Under the pieces are notes generated by a model that saw only the letters and a list, made by a program, of their open reading frames with translations, made no database searches and was not told the origin of the DNA. This document shows, piece by piece, positions 37,074 to 48,900 of a stretch of DNA of 64,000 bases. Within the stretch, counting starts at the first letter, position 1, and each line of letters starts with the position of its first letter. Source of the DNA: Gorsachius magnificus. Its lineage: Eukaryota > Chordata > Aves > Pelecaniformes > Ardeidae. Made by a program: the position numbers and the translations under genes. The stretch spans positions 69,722,612 through 69,786,611 of the forward strand of contig CM067084.1 in the NCBI GenBank assembly GCA_034008185.1. Reading direction: 5' to 3'.

Positions 37074-39154
37074 GTAAGAAGCTGTGCCTGTTTGAACTCA
37101 CTTGCTGTTGCACCTGTGTTAGAATGAAATGCTCTCTCTTACGGATGTGAATTGTTGCAGATGAATTGGCACCACCATCTCTATTTTAAAAAAGAAAAAA
37201 CCAGTAAGCTTCCACAAGAAATTCTCTTATCTGAGAGAGAACTGGGATGCTTCAGTTACATTTGTAATAGATCTCTAGCGTGCTTCTAAAGAGTTTTTAA
37301 ATGGAAATGCTTTTAAAATAGTCTTAAAATATATGCAAATTTACTTAATTCCAGAGCCTGGAATTAAGTAAATATAATATTAATATTGGACTCTGAAAAC
37401 ACTTTATTACATTTTTGAATATGTTTCAACCTGAATAATACTTACTAGGTAGCTCATTTTGTAAGAATGTGAAAACATGATAATTACCTTTTATGGGTTC
37501 GCATAAATAACATGCCAGCTATTCAATGAACGCGTGGAATTTCTCTCTAGCTGAGAAGGAGAGGGATTTGCCTCTTGGCCACTCCTTTCACAGTGACAAT
37601 CTGGGAATTTTTCTGTCCCACGCAGAGAGTAAATTCAGCCTTGGTAGGCAGGCTGCTCGCAAGCGGAAGCAGGTGTGCTTCCAGCACTCTCTGTTGCCTC
37701 CCAACAATTCGTAGCATCTGACAGCTGGCCCAAGCCCAGGTTTCCAGTGGCCAGGCAAGAATCCAGACAGCTTTTTTTTTTGCCTGCATACCAATTTACC
37801 TTTTCTGGGGAGAAGGCAAGAAGCTAAATAAGACCATTCTGTGTACTGAATTGACAGGCTGGCTGAGGCTTTCTGTTGGTAGAGGCTCAGTGCAAGAAAC
37901 TTTTGATCTGAGTCCTTAATAATCTGGGAGTAGATTAGCCAGTAATTATTACTGAAGTATTTTTGGAGTGCACCTTAAAGTGCAACCAACTAAACAGTGT
38001 TCTTGGTGCCTAAATGCCCTTACTCTGGTGTTTAGGACGATTCAGGTTATTTTCAAGAACACCTTAATTTACTTCACTCCCAACTATAGAAACATGTTTG
38101 TGCAGTGAAAAGGAATAGATTGATGCCTACAGGACTTTGACTTGCCTCCTGGACTGGTCACAGAACCTCCCATATTAGAAAAAATACCCTCAGTTTTTAC
38201 AAAATAGAGATATTTAGTGACCTTTTCTAAAGTTTTTTTTTCCCCACAGCGATGATTGCACAGGTATTAGTGGTGTACTAGCAAATGTAGTGACTCCCAG
38301 CTTGAGTATGTATTTTACACAGAGTAGTCCTTGAATTCCTGTGAGTGAATTGTGTCATCTGTTTGCTGACATCTGCTGGTGAACCTGCATAACTGTCTCA
38401 GTGTTTCACCATCTTACTTCATTAGAGGGAGGCAGAATATACGGTATAAAATTCTATGGAGTGCAGAACCTACTTGATACAGTGGCAGAATTTCTGTGAA
38501 GTAGAATAGTTCCAGGATTTCCTCTTTTAGGCTAAGTTTAACAAGACTTGAGCTTTATCCTTAGAGCTAATGTTACTCTTCCACAAATCTTTAGTTGTAT
38601 CCAGTTTTCTGTACGGGTATTTTTTAATATATGGTTATTGATGCATGTGATCCATATAAATATGATAAATGTTGATATTTTATATGGAAGTTTACTCTGG
38701 TGAATAGAAACCACAGCCATTCATGTCAACTTTTTTTTTTTTTTTTTTAATCTTCAGTCAGGATCAGGCTGCTGTTGCAGTATGTTTTGTATGGGTGTAG
38801 AACTAGAAATGATCTAAAACACCATGCAGTATCAGAATTGAAAAATGTACCAAACCATTTATAATAAAAAAGTAATTGTTGCTCTTTGTACCTTACTAAT
38901 TTAGATGTTCATTAAGTAGCTTCTTTTTTATTATTATTTGGTTGTCCAGGTAAGATTTGATGAAGCTTCTGTAAGGCATTAAAGATGTAAACTATAAAAT
39001 CCCCCACAAGCATAGAGTTTACATGGCTTAGACTGTGAATTCCGAGAATGCTTCTCTAGATGCTTTCATTTTGGCTAAATGTAAATAACAGTGTTCCTCA
39101 ATTCTGTTTTTTCTTCCTTTTTCCTCTGAAACACCCCCACAAACACAATGTAAG
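37074..39154 (+). other. KIAA0232 intron, 2.1 kb
   Basis: The intron runs from donor GTAAGA to the acceptor ATGTAAG ending at 39154. It contains a T18 run at 38731-38748. I recognise no gene or named repeat in it. The acceptor tract (CACCCCCACAAACACAATGTAAG) is weak in pyrimidines. Confidence 0.8.
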
Positions 39155-39252
39155 AGTGTTACACAAATGCCAAGGGAGAGAATGGTGTAGGAGAATTTGC
39201 AGATGTAAAGGAAATATCCAATGATGATCAACATCTTTTAGATTTTAATATG
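39155..39252 (+). CDS. KIAA0232: KIAA0232 coding exon (CYTNAKGENG...LLDFNM)
   Basis: This 98-nt exon enters in phase 1 (two bases complete Glu) and ends in phase 0 before GTAAGT at 39253. It encodes CYTNAKGENGVGEFADVKEI, then SNDDQHLLDFNM, which aligns with the human KIAA0232 segment that begins CYTNAKGESG. It is acidic, with no known motif. The acceptor (TGTAAG) is weak, but the peptide match and both phases fix the exon. Confidence 0.9.
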
Positions 39253-40216
39253 GTAAGTGTGTCATTGGTTTGGGGGAGGAGGTTTTTTGTTTATTTTATC
39301 AGGGCGTGCCACCGCATCTTTCCTTTCATCACAGTTTTCAGTCTGGCCTCAAATCAAATTTGTGTGAAAACCTTCAAAAGCTTTTCTTTCCTGACTCTGC
39401 ATTTTAATCTCTTCTGTGTCTTGAGCGTTCTTCTGAAAACTCCTCCGCATGGTACTTCGGGGAGTACAGCCCTTTATACAAAGAGATGCACTTCTAGTAG
39501 TTAAGCAAACTTGGTTTCCTTTGTGAACACTTGGCTTTTGCTTGTCATGTGTGTTAAACATGACTCTTTTTTTCCTCAACTTCTAATTTCAGTAAGTGTA
39601 GAGTGGGCTGATGTGCACTGTGAAGGCAGAAAGGACCAGTAACTAAAGGCATAAACATAATGTATGCTGAATTCTGCCCTGCTTACAAACAAAAACCTGA
39701 TTTTTTGCTGTAGGGAGAATCTTCGTGTACACGTGCACTTACTGATACACTTTTAAACTTTATAGTGATGATAGCACCTAAGTTTATCCTGCAGCATGCT
39801 TGCTATAGCTTTACTCAGTCAGCTGAAAATATATTGGTTTTGCTTGAAGTTCAGTCAGATCTGTGCTGTGTTTTCTCAATATTTAACACTACCAAATTTT
39901 GGAGATAACTTTTACAGTAATTTTCTAACATGACCTATGATAATGATGCATTCTAACTGAGTTCACTTTTGATTCTCTTGCTGTTTCGTGCAAATCCTAA
40001 CATGAAGGAATAGGAAAAAATAATAAAGGCCCCGCCATTCTTTTCCTGCTGTTCTGCAGTCCTTTCTACATAGTGGACTAAATCAGGGAAGTGGAGGACT
40101 TGCCCCTAATCGTGACATCTCTTGAACTACTACCAAACTATATAATCTCCCAGCTCAGACAGAAGGAAGCGTGTTTTTTATTGTTCCCCATCAACACTGT
40201 CAGTTTAAATCCTTAG
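39253..40216 (+). other. KIAA0232 last intron, 1 kb
   Basis: It starts GTAAGT and ends TCCTTAG at 40216. Nothing else is recognised in it. Confidence 0.88.
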
Positions 40217-40396
40217 GTTTCTTCTGTTTATGAAGCAAGATGTGCAGATGATATAAATGCTGAGGCAAAACCAAATGGCTTCAGGAAGAAGGTCTACTCC
40301 AGTGATAGCTCCAGCTCTGAAGACACAGCTTCAGAAGGTGGAAGTGAATGGGCTGATCCGTGTGAGGAGGAGCTTTTTTCTCGAACTCAACTATAA
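40217..40396 (+). CDS. KIAA0232: KIAA0232 terminal coding exon, stop TAA
   Basis: The exon starts VSSVYEARCADD and ends EEELFSRTQL with a TAA stop at 40394-40396 (59 codons plus stop). It matches the human C-terminus as I recall it (VSSVYEARCTGE ... EEELFSRTHL). A serine-rich acidic run (YSSDSSSSEDTASEGGSEW) looks like a casein-kinase-2-type phosphorylation cluster, which is inference. With the six upstream exons this gives about 1314 residues in the window. With roughly 77 expected upstream, the total is close to the human length. Confidence 0.95.
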   Translation, partial: VSSVYEARCADDINAEAKPNGFRKKVYSSDSSSSEDTASEGGSEWADPCEEELFSRTQL

Positions 40397-41196
40397 AAAC
40401 TGCAGAGTAGAACAGATGATTTAAAAGTAACATGAGATGGAAAACTGTCCTTCCCGAGGGTCTGTAGCTCTAAAACAACAACTTGAGTTTCCTCTTCAGT
40501 TAATGGATTCAGATGTGTATTTATCTTTCTCTTCTTGCTTATTTTATAGATGAGGACAACAGCTGTCCTGTTGAAGACTTTTTTTTCCCCCCCCTAAGAA
40601 AAACCCCTGTTAAATTCTTGGCTATTTGAACTAGACTAGATTGTGTTGTCAAATCAAGAATGGATGTGCATGTGCTTGTCTTAGTAGTACCACTGCTTTT
40701 TTGCATCTTAATTGCAGTTATTTTCATTCGTAACTGTAGCCCTACCACTATTACTATCTTCTTAGCATCGCAGTGTCTACAACTACTTCTGCTGTTCGGA
40801 GACTTCCGCTTTCTGCACATTAGGCTTTGTTCTTTAAGAACTGGGAGATAAATACTTAACACTGTAATCTATCAGTGCCTTTCTGAATGCAGGAGAAAAG
40901 CATGAATGACTTGTCCAGTCTTCATCCAGTAAATCTCATAACTTTGAAGTAGGAACAACAGGGTTGTGCTTTAGAGACTTACAGAAACTGTGTTTTCTAT
41001 CCTATGGTTCCCCCCTCCCGCAAACCAACACTGAGGATACCATGGTTTGTATTTTTGCTAACTGGAGAAGCCAAGGATTTTTTGTAGGTATGGAGGCAAT
41101 GTGGGGGGTTTCTTTTCCCTTTTTTTTTTCTTTTTTTTTGTCCTTTTTAGCAACTTGCCAATGTGGGGCAGACGTTTAAAAAGTAACACCAAAAAT

Positions 41197-41202
41197 AATA
41201 AA
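41197..41202 (+). terminator. KIAA0232: Candidate proximal poly(A) signal
   Basis: AATAAA is followed within 10-35 nt by a strongly GU-rich stretch (GGGGTGATGTGTGGATTGTT), the expected downstream element. Use of this site would give an 0.8-kb 3' UTR. Confidence 0.5.
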
Positions 41203-42492
41203 CCACTGGGGTGATGTGTGGATTGTTGTGAATTTTGTAACGAGTAATGAGAGTGTTGTCTTGTTGCAGATGATGGCATTCATGTAACCTGCAAAAGCAT
41301 CCTGTTCTGAACTTGAGCCTGAATGACTGAAACTAAACTTGCTCAGAGTGTTCAATGTTTTAAATGCAAAGGGTCAGTGCTTCACTTGAAAGAAATCCTG
41401 TGGCTGCTGCAGTTAGCTGCTGTTGTGGCTGTAAACTTAGTAACTATCTCGTAGCTCATTTTGTGTTTCTGAGAGAATGTGTGGGGCAAGTTACGGGCGC
41501 GGTGGGCGGGGGTCGGGAAACAGTGACAACATACACGCGTGATTGCAGTAGTGATTGTTGCTTTCTGTGACTTGCTTTTAAATTTTATTTTGTTAAACTT
41601 AGAAAGTCAATACATTGTCAAGTTGCATCTGTACAAGACTATCAACTCCTTGTGCTTTTAACACATTATGCAAAATGTATAAGCCAGGAGGAGCAATATT
41701 TGCAAAACTAAACATTCTAAGTTTTTACCGACTCATAGTTTAAAAAACAACAACAACTAACTAATCTATACAATAGCAGCATGTCATAACACCAGGGAGT
41801 GCAGAAAGTCCAATACTGACTTGAAAAGCTTAACCATGAATTCTGACAGGCAATAACCCTCATGAGAACTGTAGCTGTTTGAAATGTGAGCTGAGCTGCC
41901 TTTGAAATATGTTCTGTGCTAGAAAGGTTTCCTGAGTAACTGGGTGTTGTTGCCTTTATTCGATTGATAATGTAAGAATTGAAAGGCAGGGTTGGGAAAC
42001 CGTGCCATTCTCGCTGCAACGCTTTGGTCGAGATCCTTACTTAAAATTGGCTTGGTTTTGTCCTTACCCAGGGACTTTGTTTTGGTCCTCCTCTTAGACT
42101 ATGTTTTAGGGTTTGTATTCATACAGCAAATCTTTTGACACTTTACAGATTCTTCTCTTAATTTATTTGCAGACTTTGGATAGATTTTTATATATTTTAC
42201 TTTCTTCTGGAGCTTCCTTGAGAGGTTGATTAGCACCTGCACTGAGAACTAGTTAACCGTAACATGAAAGTAAAAAAGAACTTTACACACAAATTCTTCA
42301 AATCACTACAGTGAAGAATGGAATAGCATTTCATTCGAGAACAAGAAATGACCAAATGGACATATTTCAAACACAAACTTCAGCTCAGTTAATTTTGGCT
42401 AGAGCTGCTTCTTTGGTAAGAAAGGGCTCAACAACAAAGGTGTTGCTTATAGTTACATTGTGGCATGTAATAATTCCAGCACCTTTGGGGAA

Positions 42493-42498
42493 AATAAA
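42493..42498 (+). terminator. KIAA0232: Weak candidate poly(A) signal
   Basis: This AATAAA has only a modest U-rich stretch about 35-50 nt downstream, so it is weaker than the sites at 41197 and 42841. Confidence 0.3.
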
Positions 42499-42840
42499 AC
42501 CGTATATTGAGCTTGGGCAATAACAAATTGTCTTTACTTGTTTTCATAGTTTAATGGCTAAAGCTCTAAAGCTTTCAGTGAGAGTTGAAGCGTGGTTTTT
42601 AGTTTTTCTGTATGGATAGAAACACACACAACAACAACAACAACAAAAGCATTAAAGGTTGGCATACGCTGAACCGCACTGTGGTATGAAGCGCATTGCA
42701 TATCCATAGCACTGAAGTATCAGTTTTCCATTCCTGGGCTGAAATTTGTTTCTACTTTTTGCTTCAAGTGGTTGTATCGTTCTGATTTCACGTACACCAG
42801 AGTAACTGATTTTGTTTTCTTGTGGAGTTACTTAACACCG

Positions 42841-42846
42841 AATAAA
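42841..42846 (+). terminator. KIAA0232: Distal poly(A) signal of KIAA0232
   Basis: AATAAA lies about 30 nt before a GU-rich element (GCATGTGTGTCTGTTC). It is the last good signal before the CR1 insertion at 43066, so it probably ends the long transcript near 42865. Confidence 0.65.
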
Positions 42847-43065
42847 AATATAAAAGGACAATTGGATGGCATGTGTGTCTGTTCATTTTCTTTAGCTGAC
42901 ATATATAACTGAGATACACCGTGACAGTTATGAATTAAACATTCTGGAGAGAGAGCATGAGGTATCTAGTTTGGGAGTCCTTTTTGTTCTACTTTTTATT
43001 CTTTTTCAGTACAACACAGGAAAATTAAAGAAAATGCATATGTTCTTAAAAAAAAAAAAAAGAAG

Positions 43066-43895
43066 CAAATAAAATTGCTTGCAGACAAGCTGGAGAGGTG
43101 GGCCTGTGTGAACCTTATGAGGTTCAACAAGGCCAAGTGCAAGGTCCTGCACCTGGGTCGGGGTAACCCCCAGTATCAGTACAGGCTGGGGATCGAGAGC
43201 AGCCCTGCCGAGAGGGACTTGGGGGTGCTGGTGGATGAAAAGCTGGACATGAGCCGGCAATGTGCACTGGCAGCCCAGAAGGCCAACCGTACCCTGGGCC
43301 GCATCAGGAGAAGCGTGGCCAGCAGGTCGAGGGAGGGGATTCTGCCCCTCTACTCTGCTCTGGTGAGACCTCACCTGGAGTACTGCGTCCAGCTCTGGAG
43401 CCCTCAGCGCAAGAAGGACATGGAACTGTTGGAGTGGGTCCAGAGGAGGGCTACTAAAATGATCCGAGGGCTGGAGCACCTCTCTTATGATGACAGGCTG
43501 AGGGAGTTGGGGTTGTTCAGCCTGGAGAAGAGAAGGCTGCGGGGAGACCTATTACGGCCTTTCAGTACTTAAAGGGTGCCCATAGGAAAGATGGGGAAAA
43601 TCTTTTTAGGAGGGCCAGCTGTGACAGGACAAGGGGTAATGGTTTTAAACTAAACCAGGGTAGGTTTAGACTGGACCTAAGGAGGAAATTCTTTACAACG
43701 AGGGTGGTGAAACACTGGAACAGGTTGCCCAGAGAGGTGGTGGAGGCCCCATCCCTGGGAACATTCAGGCCAGGTTGGATGGGGCTCTGAGCAACCTGAT
43801 CTGGTTGAAGGTGTCCCTGCTCCCTGCAGAGGGGTTGGACTAGATGACCTCTAGGGGTCCCTTCCAACCCAAAACGTTCTATGAAAATAAGCTTA
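43066..43895 (+). mobile_element. CR1 LINE, 5'-truncated, + orientation
   Basis: About 830 bp. The first 500 bp remain open in one frame (from 43075) and encode the C-terminal part of the CR1 reverse transcriptase, beyond its catalytic motif. Recognisable blocks are [45 protein letters not shown] and [11 protein letters not shown]. The 3' UTR follows, with GTTGGACTAGATGACCTCTA and CCTTCCAACCC, ending near a single TTCTATG unit. The catalytic core is missing, so it cannot move by itself. An A-rich run (43049-43061) precedes it. The open frame suggests a fairly young copy. Confidence 0.95.
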
Positions 43896-44992
43896 TTCCT
43901 CATTTTAATTATTTCTGTAGAAAATACCATAATCTCATTCAAAAAATTAATTTTAATGACTTCACATTTCTAGAACATGAGACCTCTTTCAAAAAAAACC
44001 CCAAAGGAACCCACCCCAAGCAAACCCAGACCTTCTCTCACATTTTTATACAGTATGGGATCTAAAATAGCAGACTTTATTTTTGTGCCCAGCCATCAGC
44101 TGGTCAGCATCTCACTTCTACTTCTGGAAATCCCTGCATCCATGAGAAGAAAATGCATACTCCTAACCCTGTGGCCTGATCTCTTTTTAGAAGAAGGAAA
44201 AAAGCCAGACGCAGTTTTGAGCAGCTCACGTTCAGCTTGGTGGAAATGTGTGCATTACGATGCTCTAAGTTTACGGCCATAGCGACTTGGGATTCTGTGT
44301 GGAACAACTGCAACTCCCCTGAATCAGAAGTGCAATGAAAACAACAGATAAATACACACTTGGGAAATAATGGAAAATAGTTGCTCTGTAAGGTCCTTGG
44401 GTGAATATTTCCGTTCATTAGTATCTAGCATGCTTTAAACTTCAAAGTCTAACTTTCAAAGGCATAAAATATTTTTAATCATTTCTTAAATACAGCAGGA
44501 GTCGTCTGTTTTCACAGTGTTTACAGACGATGCCTTTCAGTTGTTGTATCTGAATTATTAACTCCACATACCCTGAAGAATCAGTTTCCAATGTAAATGC
44601 AAAAGCCAGCGCGTAGTCCTTGGCAGCAACCGCATCTGTCGGTGGCAGGGCAGGTGGCAGGGCAGGCTTCAAACTCCTGACAAACCGTGGCTTCATGGGA
44701 GCGCTGTCTGCAGTGAAAACACAGGGCAAGGTGCTGCAGCTCCCGGAGAGCTGCTTTTCCCCAGACTCCTTGACAGTAACTCATCCTTTTCCTGACAGGA
44801 CCAGCGAATTTAGGTATTCTCCCCAAAGAGTTTGTCATCTACCTTTCCCATACAGCATCTCACATTATCTTCTTTTATGACCTGTGCAACTAGTAGCAAC
44901 AAGGCTCCAGGGGTTTGAGACAAATGGAACTGAACTGATGCATTTTAGCTTTCTCCAGGAAGATCCCTTTTCCATTGCTCAAGTTGCTCTTA

Positions 44993-45985
44993 AAATCATA
45001 GAATCATTTGGTCAGAAAAGACCTTTAAGATCATCGAGTCCAACTGTACCTGTCCACCACTAAACCATGTCCCTAAGCACCTCCTCTACCTGTCCTTTAA
45101 ATACTTCCAGGGATGGGGACCCCGCCACTTTCCCTGGGCAGCCCGTTGCAGTGCTTGACAACCCTTCTGGTGAAAAAATTTTTCCTAATATCCAACCTAT
45201 ACCTGCCCTGGCACAACTTGAGGCCATTTCCCCTCGTCCTATCACCTGTTACCTGAGAGAAGAGACCGACCCCCACCTCCCTACCCCCTCCTGTCAGGTA
45301 GCTGTAGAGGGCAATAAGGTCTCCCCTCAGCCTCCTCTTCTCCAGACTAAACAACCCCAGTTCCCTCAGCCGCTACCCATCAGCCTTGTGCTCCAGACCC
45401 CTCACCAGCTTTGTTGCTCTCCTCTGGACACACTCCAGCACCTCAATGTCCTTCTAGTGAGGGGCCCAAAACTGAACACAGCATCCGAGGTGCAGCCTCA
45501 CCAGTGCGAAGTACGGGGGGGGACACGATCACTTCCCTACTCCTGCTGGCCACACTATTCCTGATACAAGCCAGAATGCTGTTGGCCTTCTTGGCCACCT
45601 GGGCACACTGCTGGCTCATATTCAGTTGGCTGTTGACCAGCACCCCCAGGTCCCTCTCTGCCGGGCAGCTTTCCAGCCACTCTGCCCCAAGCCGGTAGTG
45701 TTGCATGGGGTTGTTGTGACCCAGGTGCAGGACCTGGCACTTGGCCTTGTTGAACCTCATGCCATTGGCCTTGGTGCATTGATTCAGCCTGTCCAGGTCC
45801 CTCTGTAGAGCCTTTCTACCCTCAAGCAGATCAACACTTCCACCCTGCTTAGTGTCAGCTGCAAATTTACTGAGGGTGCACTCAATCCCCTCATCCAGGT
45901 CATTGATAAAGATGTTAAACAAGACCGGCCCTAGAACTGAGTCCTGGGGAACACCGCTTGTGACCGGCCGCCAACTGGATATAAC
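44993..45985 (-). mobile_element. CR1 LINE, 5'-truncated, minus orientation
   Basis: About 990 bp, read right to left. It starts inside the reverse-transcriptase domain ([19 protein letters not shown]) and runs through the catalytic-box region at about 45848-45870, then the [13 protein letters not shown] and [10 protein letters not shown] blocks, then the 3' UTR and a reduced tail ATAGAATCAT at 44997. Two key sites are altered. The conserved Gly of GVPQGS reads Asp, and the catalytic ADD reads AAD, so any product would be inactive. The frame is also broken in the middle. It faces the CR1 at 43066-43895. Confidence 0.95.
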
Positions 45986-48900
45986 TCTGTGTATTATAAT
46001 ATGCAAGTACTTACAAATTTTATGAGCTACCTCTGTGCTCCAATATGATGAAAATGGGATTAAAAGGAACAACGCAGCTGACAGAGCTGGCAGTGCGTTA
46101 GCATGCTGCCAAGAAAAAGCGACTGGGTGGCAAAACATTACCCTACTTCATCTTGTGGATAGCTTCACCTATAAAGAATGCACCAAGGACAGGGACCGAG
46201 ATGAGAGGCTTCCATGTCCGCTGCCTTCTCCTGCCTGACAGCCTTCCTGTAGGGCAAGGGCTTCTGAGGCACAGTATCTCTTACTGCGAGGCATTCGCAA
46301 CTGTAGAACCCACTTACTCCAAGAACATGAGGAGGTGCGAAAGCCGTAGTAAGTCTTTCTTTCCCCATCACTACAATGCAGAGTCTCTTTTATTATGAGC
46401 AGTAACAGCTACATAATATCACTAAATTGCTTTCACGTAAAGGTTTTAGAAATTGTTAATGAAGAAGGCTTAACTGCCCATCATTTCTGTGTAGACCTCA
46501 TTTTGCTCACTACAAGGAAACACACCATGAGATGTAGCAACTTTCCCTGTATCACTGAGTTGAGCAGGCTAAAATTCTTGAATTTCTTCCAAAATCAATC
46601 TAAACAATCAAGCCTGTTAAAAAGTATAGATGAGTATATTTTCATATTGATTTCAGTGCTTTTCTTGTTCATAGCTGCCCGAGCGAATGGCACCACAGTA
46701 GTACGGAAAGCAAATTCATAAGCGCTACAATAGACTGCCTAAAAAAAGTCTAAAAGGCACCGCTTCCACCACTAGGGAGTTTTAGGAACAGATAAGGCAA
46801 ACGTGTCAGAAATGCTGTAGGTATGTATACATACATCCTGCCTCAGGGAAAAATGAGGAATCGAGTGACTTCCACATGTCTCTGAATCCTGTTTTTCATA
46901 CAGGAACAGCTTATATCCAGAAGGGCTATTAAATTGATTTGTAGCTTACAGAGAAAAAAGAACCATTAGGTTGCCTATGGGACATAAAATCTTGTACAGT
47001 TTTTCCTTCATTGGTCCCAAACTTGTGCAACTTGGGTGTGTTTTAAACCCATCGTCCAAAGAGTAATTTGCCTCATTACCCGCTACCTGCTGTGGCCCCC
47101 ATCATCCCTTCCAGATACAGGACAGGAACTGGCATTGAATGTTTCTTTTTTGCAGGGTTACTTTATTCATGCAGTGACGACTGTTAAGGACTGTTAGCAT
47201 GCTTTTTGTTCCTAATACCCTTTCGGTAGGATTTTTTCCCTTTTTCTCTCACTTTTTTTTTTTTTTACATTTTGTAACTTCTAATATTTGTATTGATGTT
47301 TGTTCTTTCAATTGTCTTCACTTTGAGATGGGGTTTTAGCCCCTAGTCTTTTGACTCTGGAAACCTAATCTATTTGACAACAGTCTTCTTCAAGAAGTCT
47401 CAATTGTCATTCATGCTTTTAAAATATTTTTCCTATGATTTTGTTCAATACAAAAATACTAAATTCTTTGAAGCACTGCAGAACCATAGAGACAGATTAA
47501 CTGGATCTGTAACCTGCCCAAATTGAATGTTACTTGGTTTCATTCATCATTACTAGGTCTAGACAACAACTAATTTTTAGGCCAGCACTACTTTTTTTCC
47601 CTAGTGATTTCCTATAGAAAGTTACCACATGTTGGGTCCGATGCCTTGTGTGTTACAGAATTAATCTGTTTGCTTTTGGAAATGTAATTTAAATTGTGCT
47701 TGCTGAAAAGAATAAATCTGCTATAGCATCCCAACTTTTCATTATGAATTTGTGCACAATAAAAACCTTGCTTCCTCCTCTGGTGTGATTTAGTGATGAG
47801 TTATGATCCATAGCAGAGGCACTATGGAGGCTTTGTTCGCAATTATAAGCACTTAAGATTCTGCAATTCTGAGGTATTAATACAAGTGCCAATATTTTTA
47901 CTTTGTATAGTCTTAATCCTTCACACCTTAGTACTCATTTTGTCTGTCCTAAACAGCTTGTAGACAGTGACAGAAACATTCCAGTTGCGGGCATCCTGTT
48001 TCGGTCATATAAATTCAAACATGCTGGAAAGTCTTGCGCTATCTTCCCCTGCCTTTTCTGCTTTTCATTTTCTTGCTGTCTCATGGAGGGAAACTTTAAA
48101 CCATGTAAGTCTATTCTTACCCAGTGGTAACAGAAAGGTTAACAGTAATGGTGGTATATAGACCTGGCTTCACTTTCCTCATCCTTCGTCAGGTTTAAGT
48201 TCCTACAGGAGGAGGCAGCCCTTTTGGGGAATGAAACGGCATGTTCTCCAGCTGTTCTCAATTCATCCCAAACCTATTAAAACGGTTTGGTGCACAGATG
48301 TTCCACTGCTAGCAGGAATGCCCATGCAGATGGTTGCTGTGCTGGAAATGGACTGCTATCAAACACAGACATGCAAAAGACAGGCAAATATTAGTTTTGT
48401 GAGAACAAAACTAATTTGTGATGAAGTCGAAGAGCATAGTATTCTCCATGTGTCAAAACCATCACCATTTGTGAGGTATTGATATGTTTGATCACCATCC
48501 TGCTCATTGCTACAAGTCAGTAGAAACCTGAATTTATTCATTGTTCCCTTTTCTTGTGCCATAAAACATGCATTAGTTACTTTACCATACATACAAGTAA
48601 TGCTGTAAAGCAAGGAGGAAAAAGGTCAATGTCTCATGTCTCTTCTAACGCCTTCAAGAGAGGATTTTCCTGTCTCTCAGCATGATGGACAGTGACCGAG
48701 ATTATCCATCACTTGCTATGCTTAGCACACTGCAGTCTTGCTTGTGTGAGCTAAAACTACCTTAAATGACAGTGATGGGAAATGGAAGAAAGCGCTGTTG
48801 ATCAGCTAGTAGTCAATGATGTGCAACTGCTGTATCTGCATAATATGCAAATATTTGGTTAACTAGAGAAAAAAAATATTATACTGAAACGTCTTCTGGT

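Larger units (their letters stand above)
40397..42870 (+). other. KIAA0232: KIAA0232 3' UTR
   Basis: Sequence after the stop continues without any recognisable gene to AATAAA at 42841, followed by a GU-rich element (ATGTGTGTCTGTTC), giving a 3' UTR of about 2.45 kb. It includes a GC-rich patch near 41490-41520 and a short (CAA)n run at 42627-42646. Open frames on both strands here are short and unlike known proteins. Confidence 0.75.

Noticed and set aside
45985..46138. Part of the 231-codon minus frame upstream of the CR1
   Set aside because: The frame simply continues by chance from flanking DNA into the CR1 reverse-transcriptase remnant.
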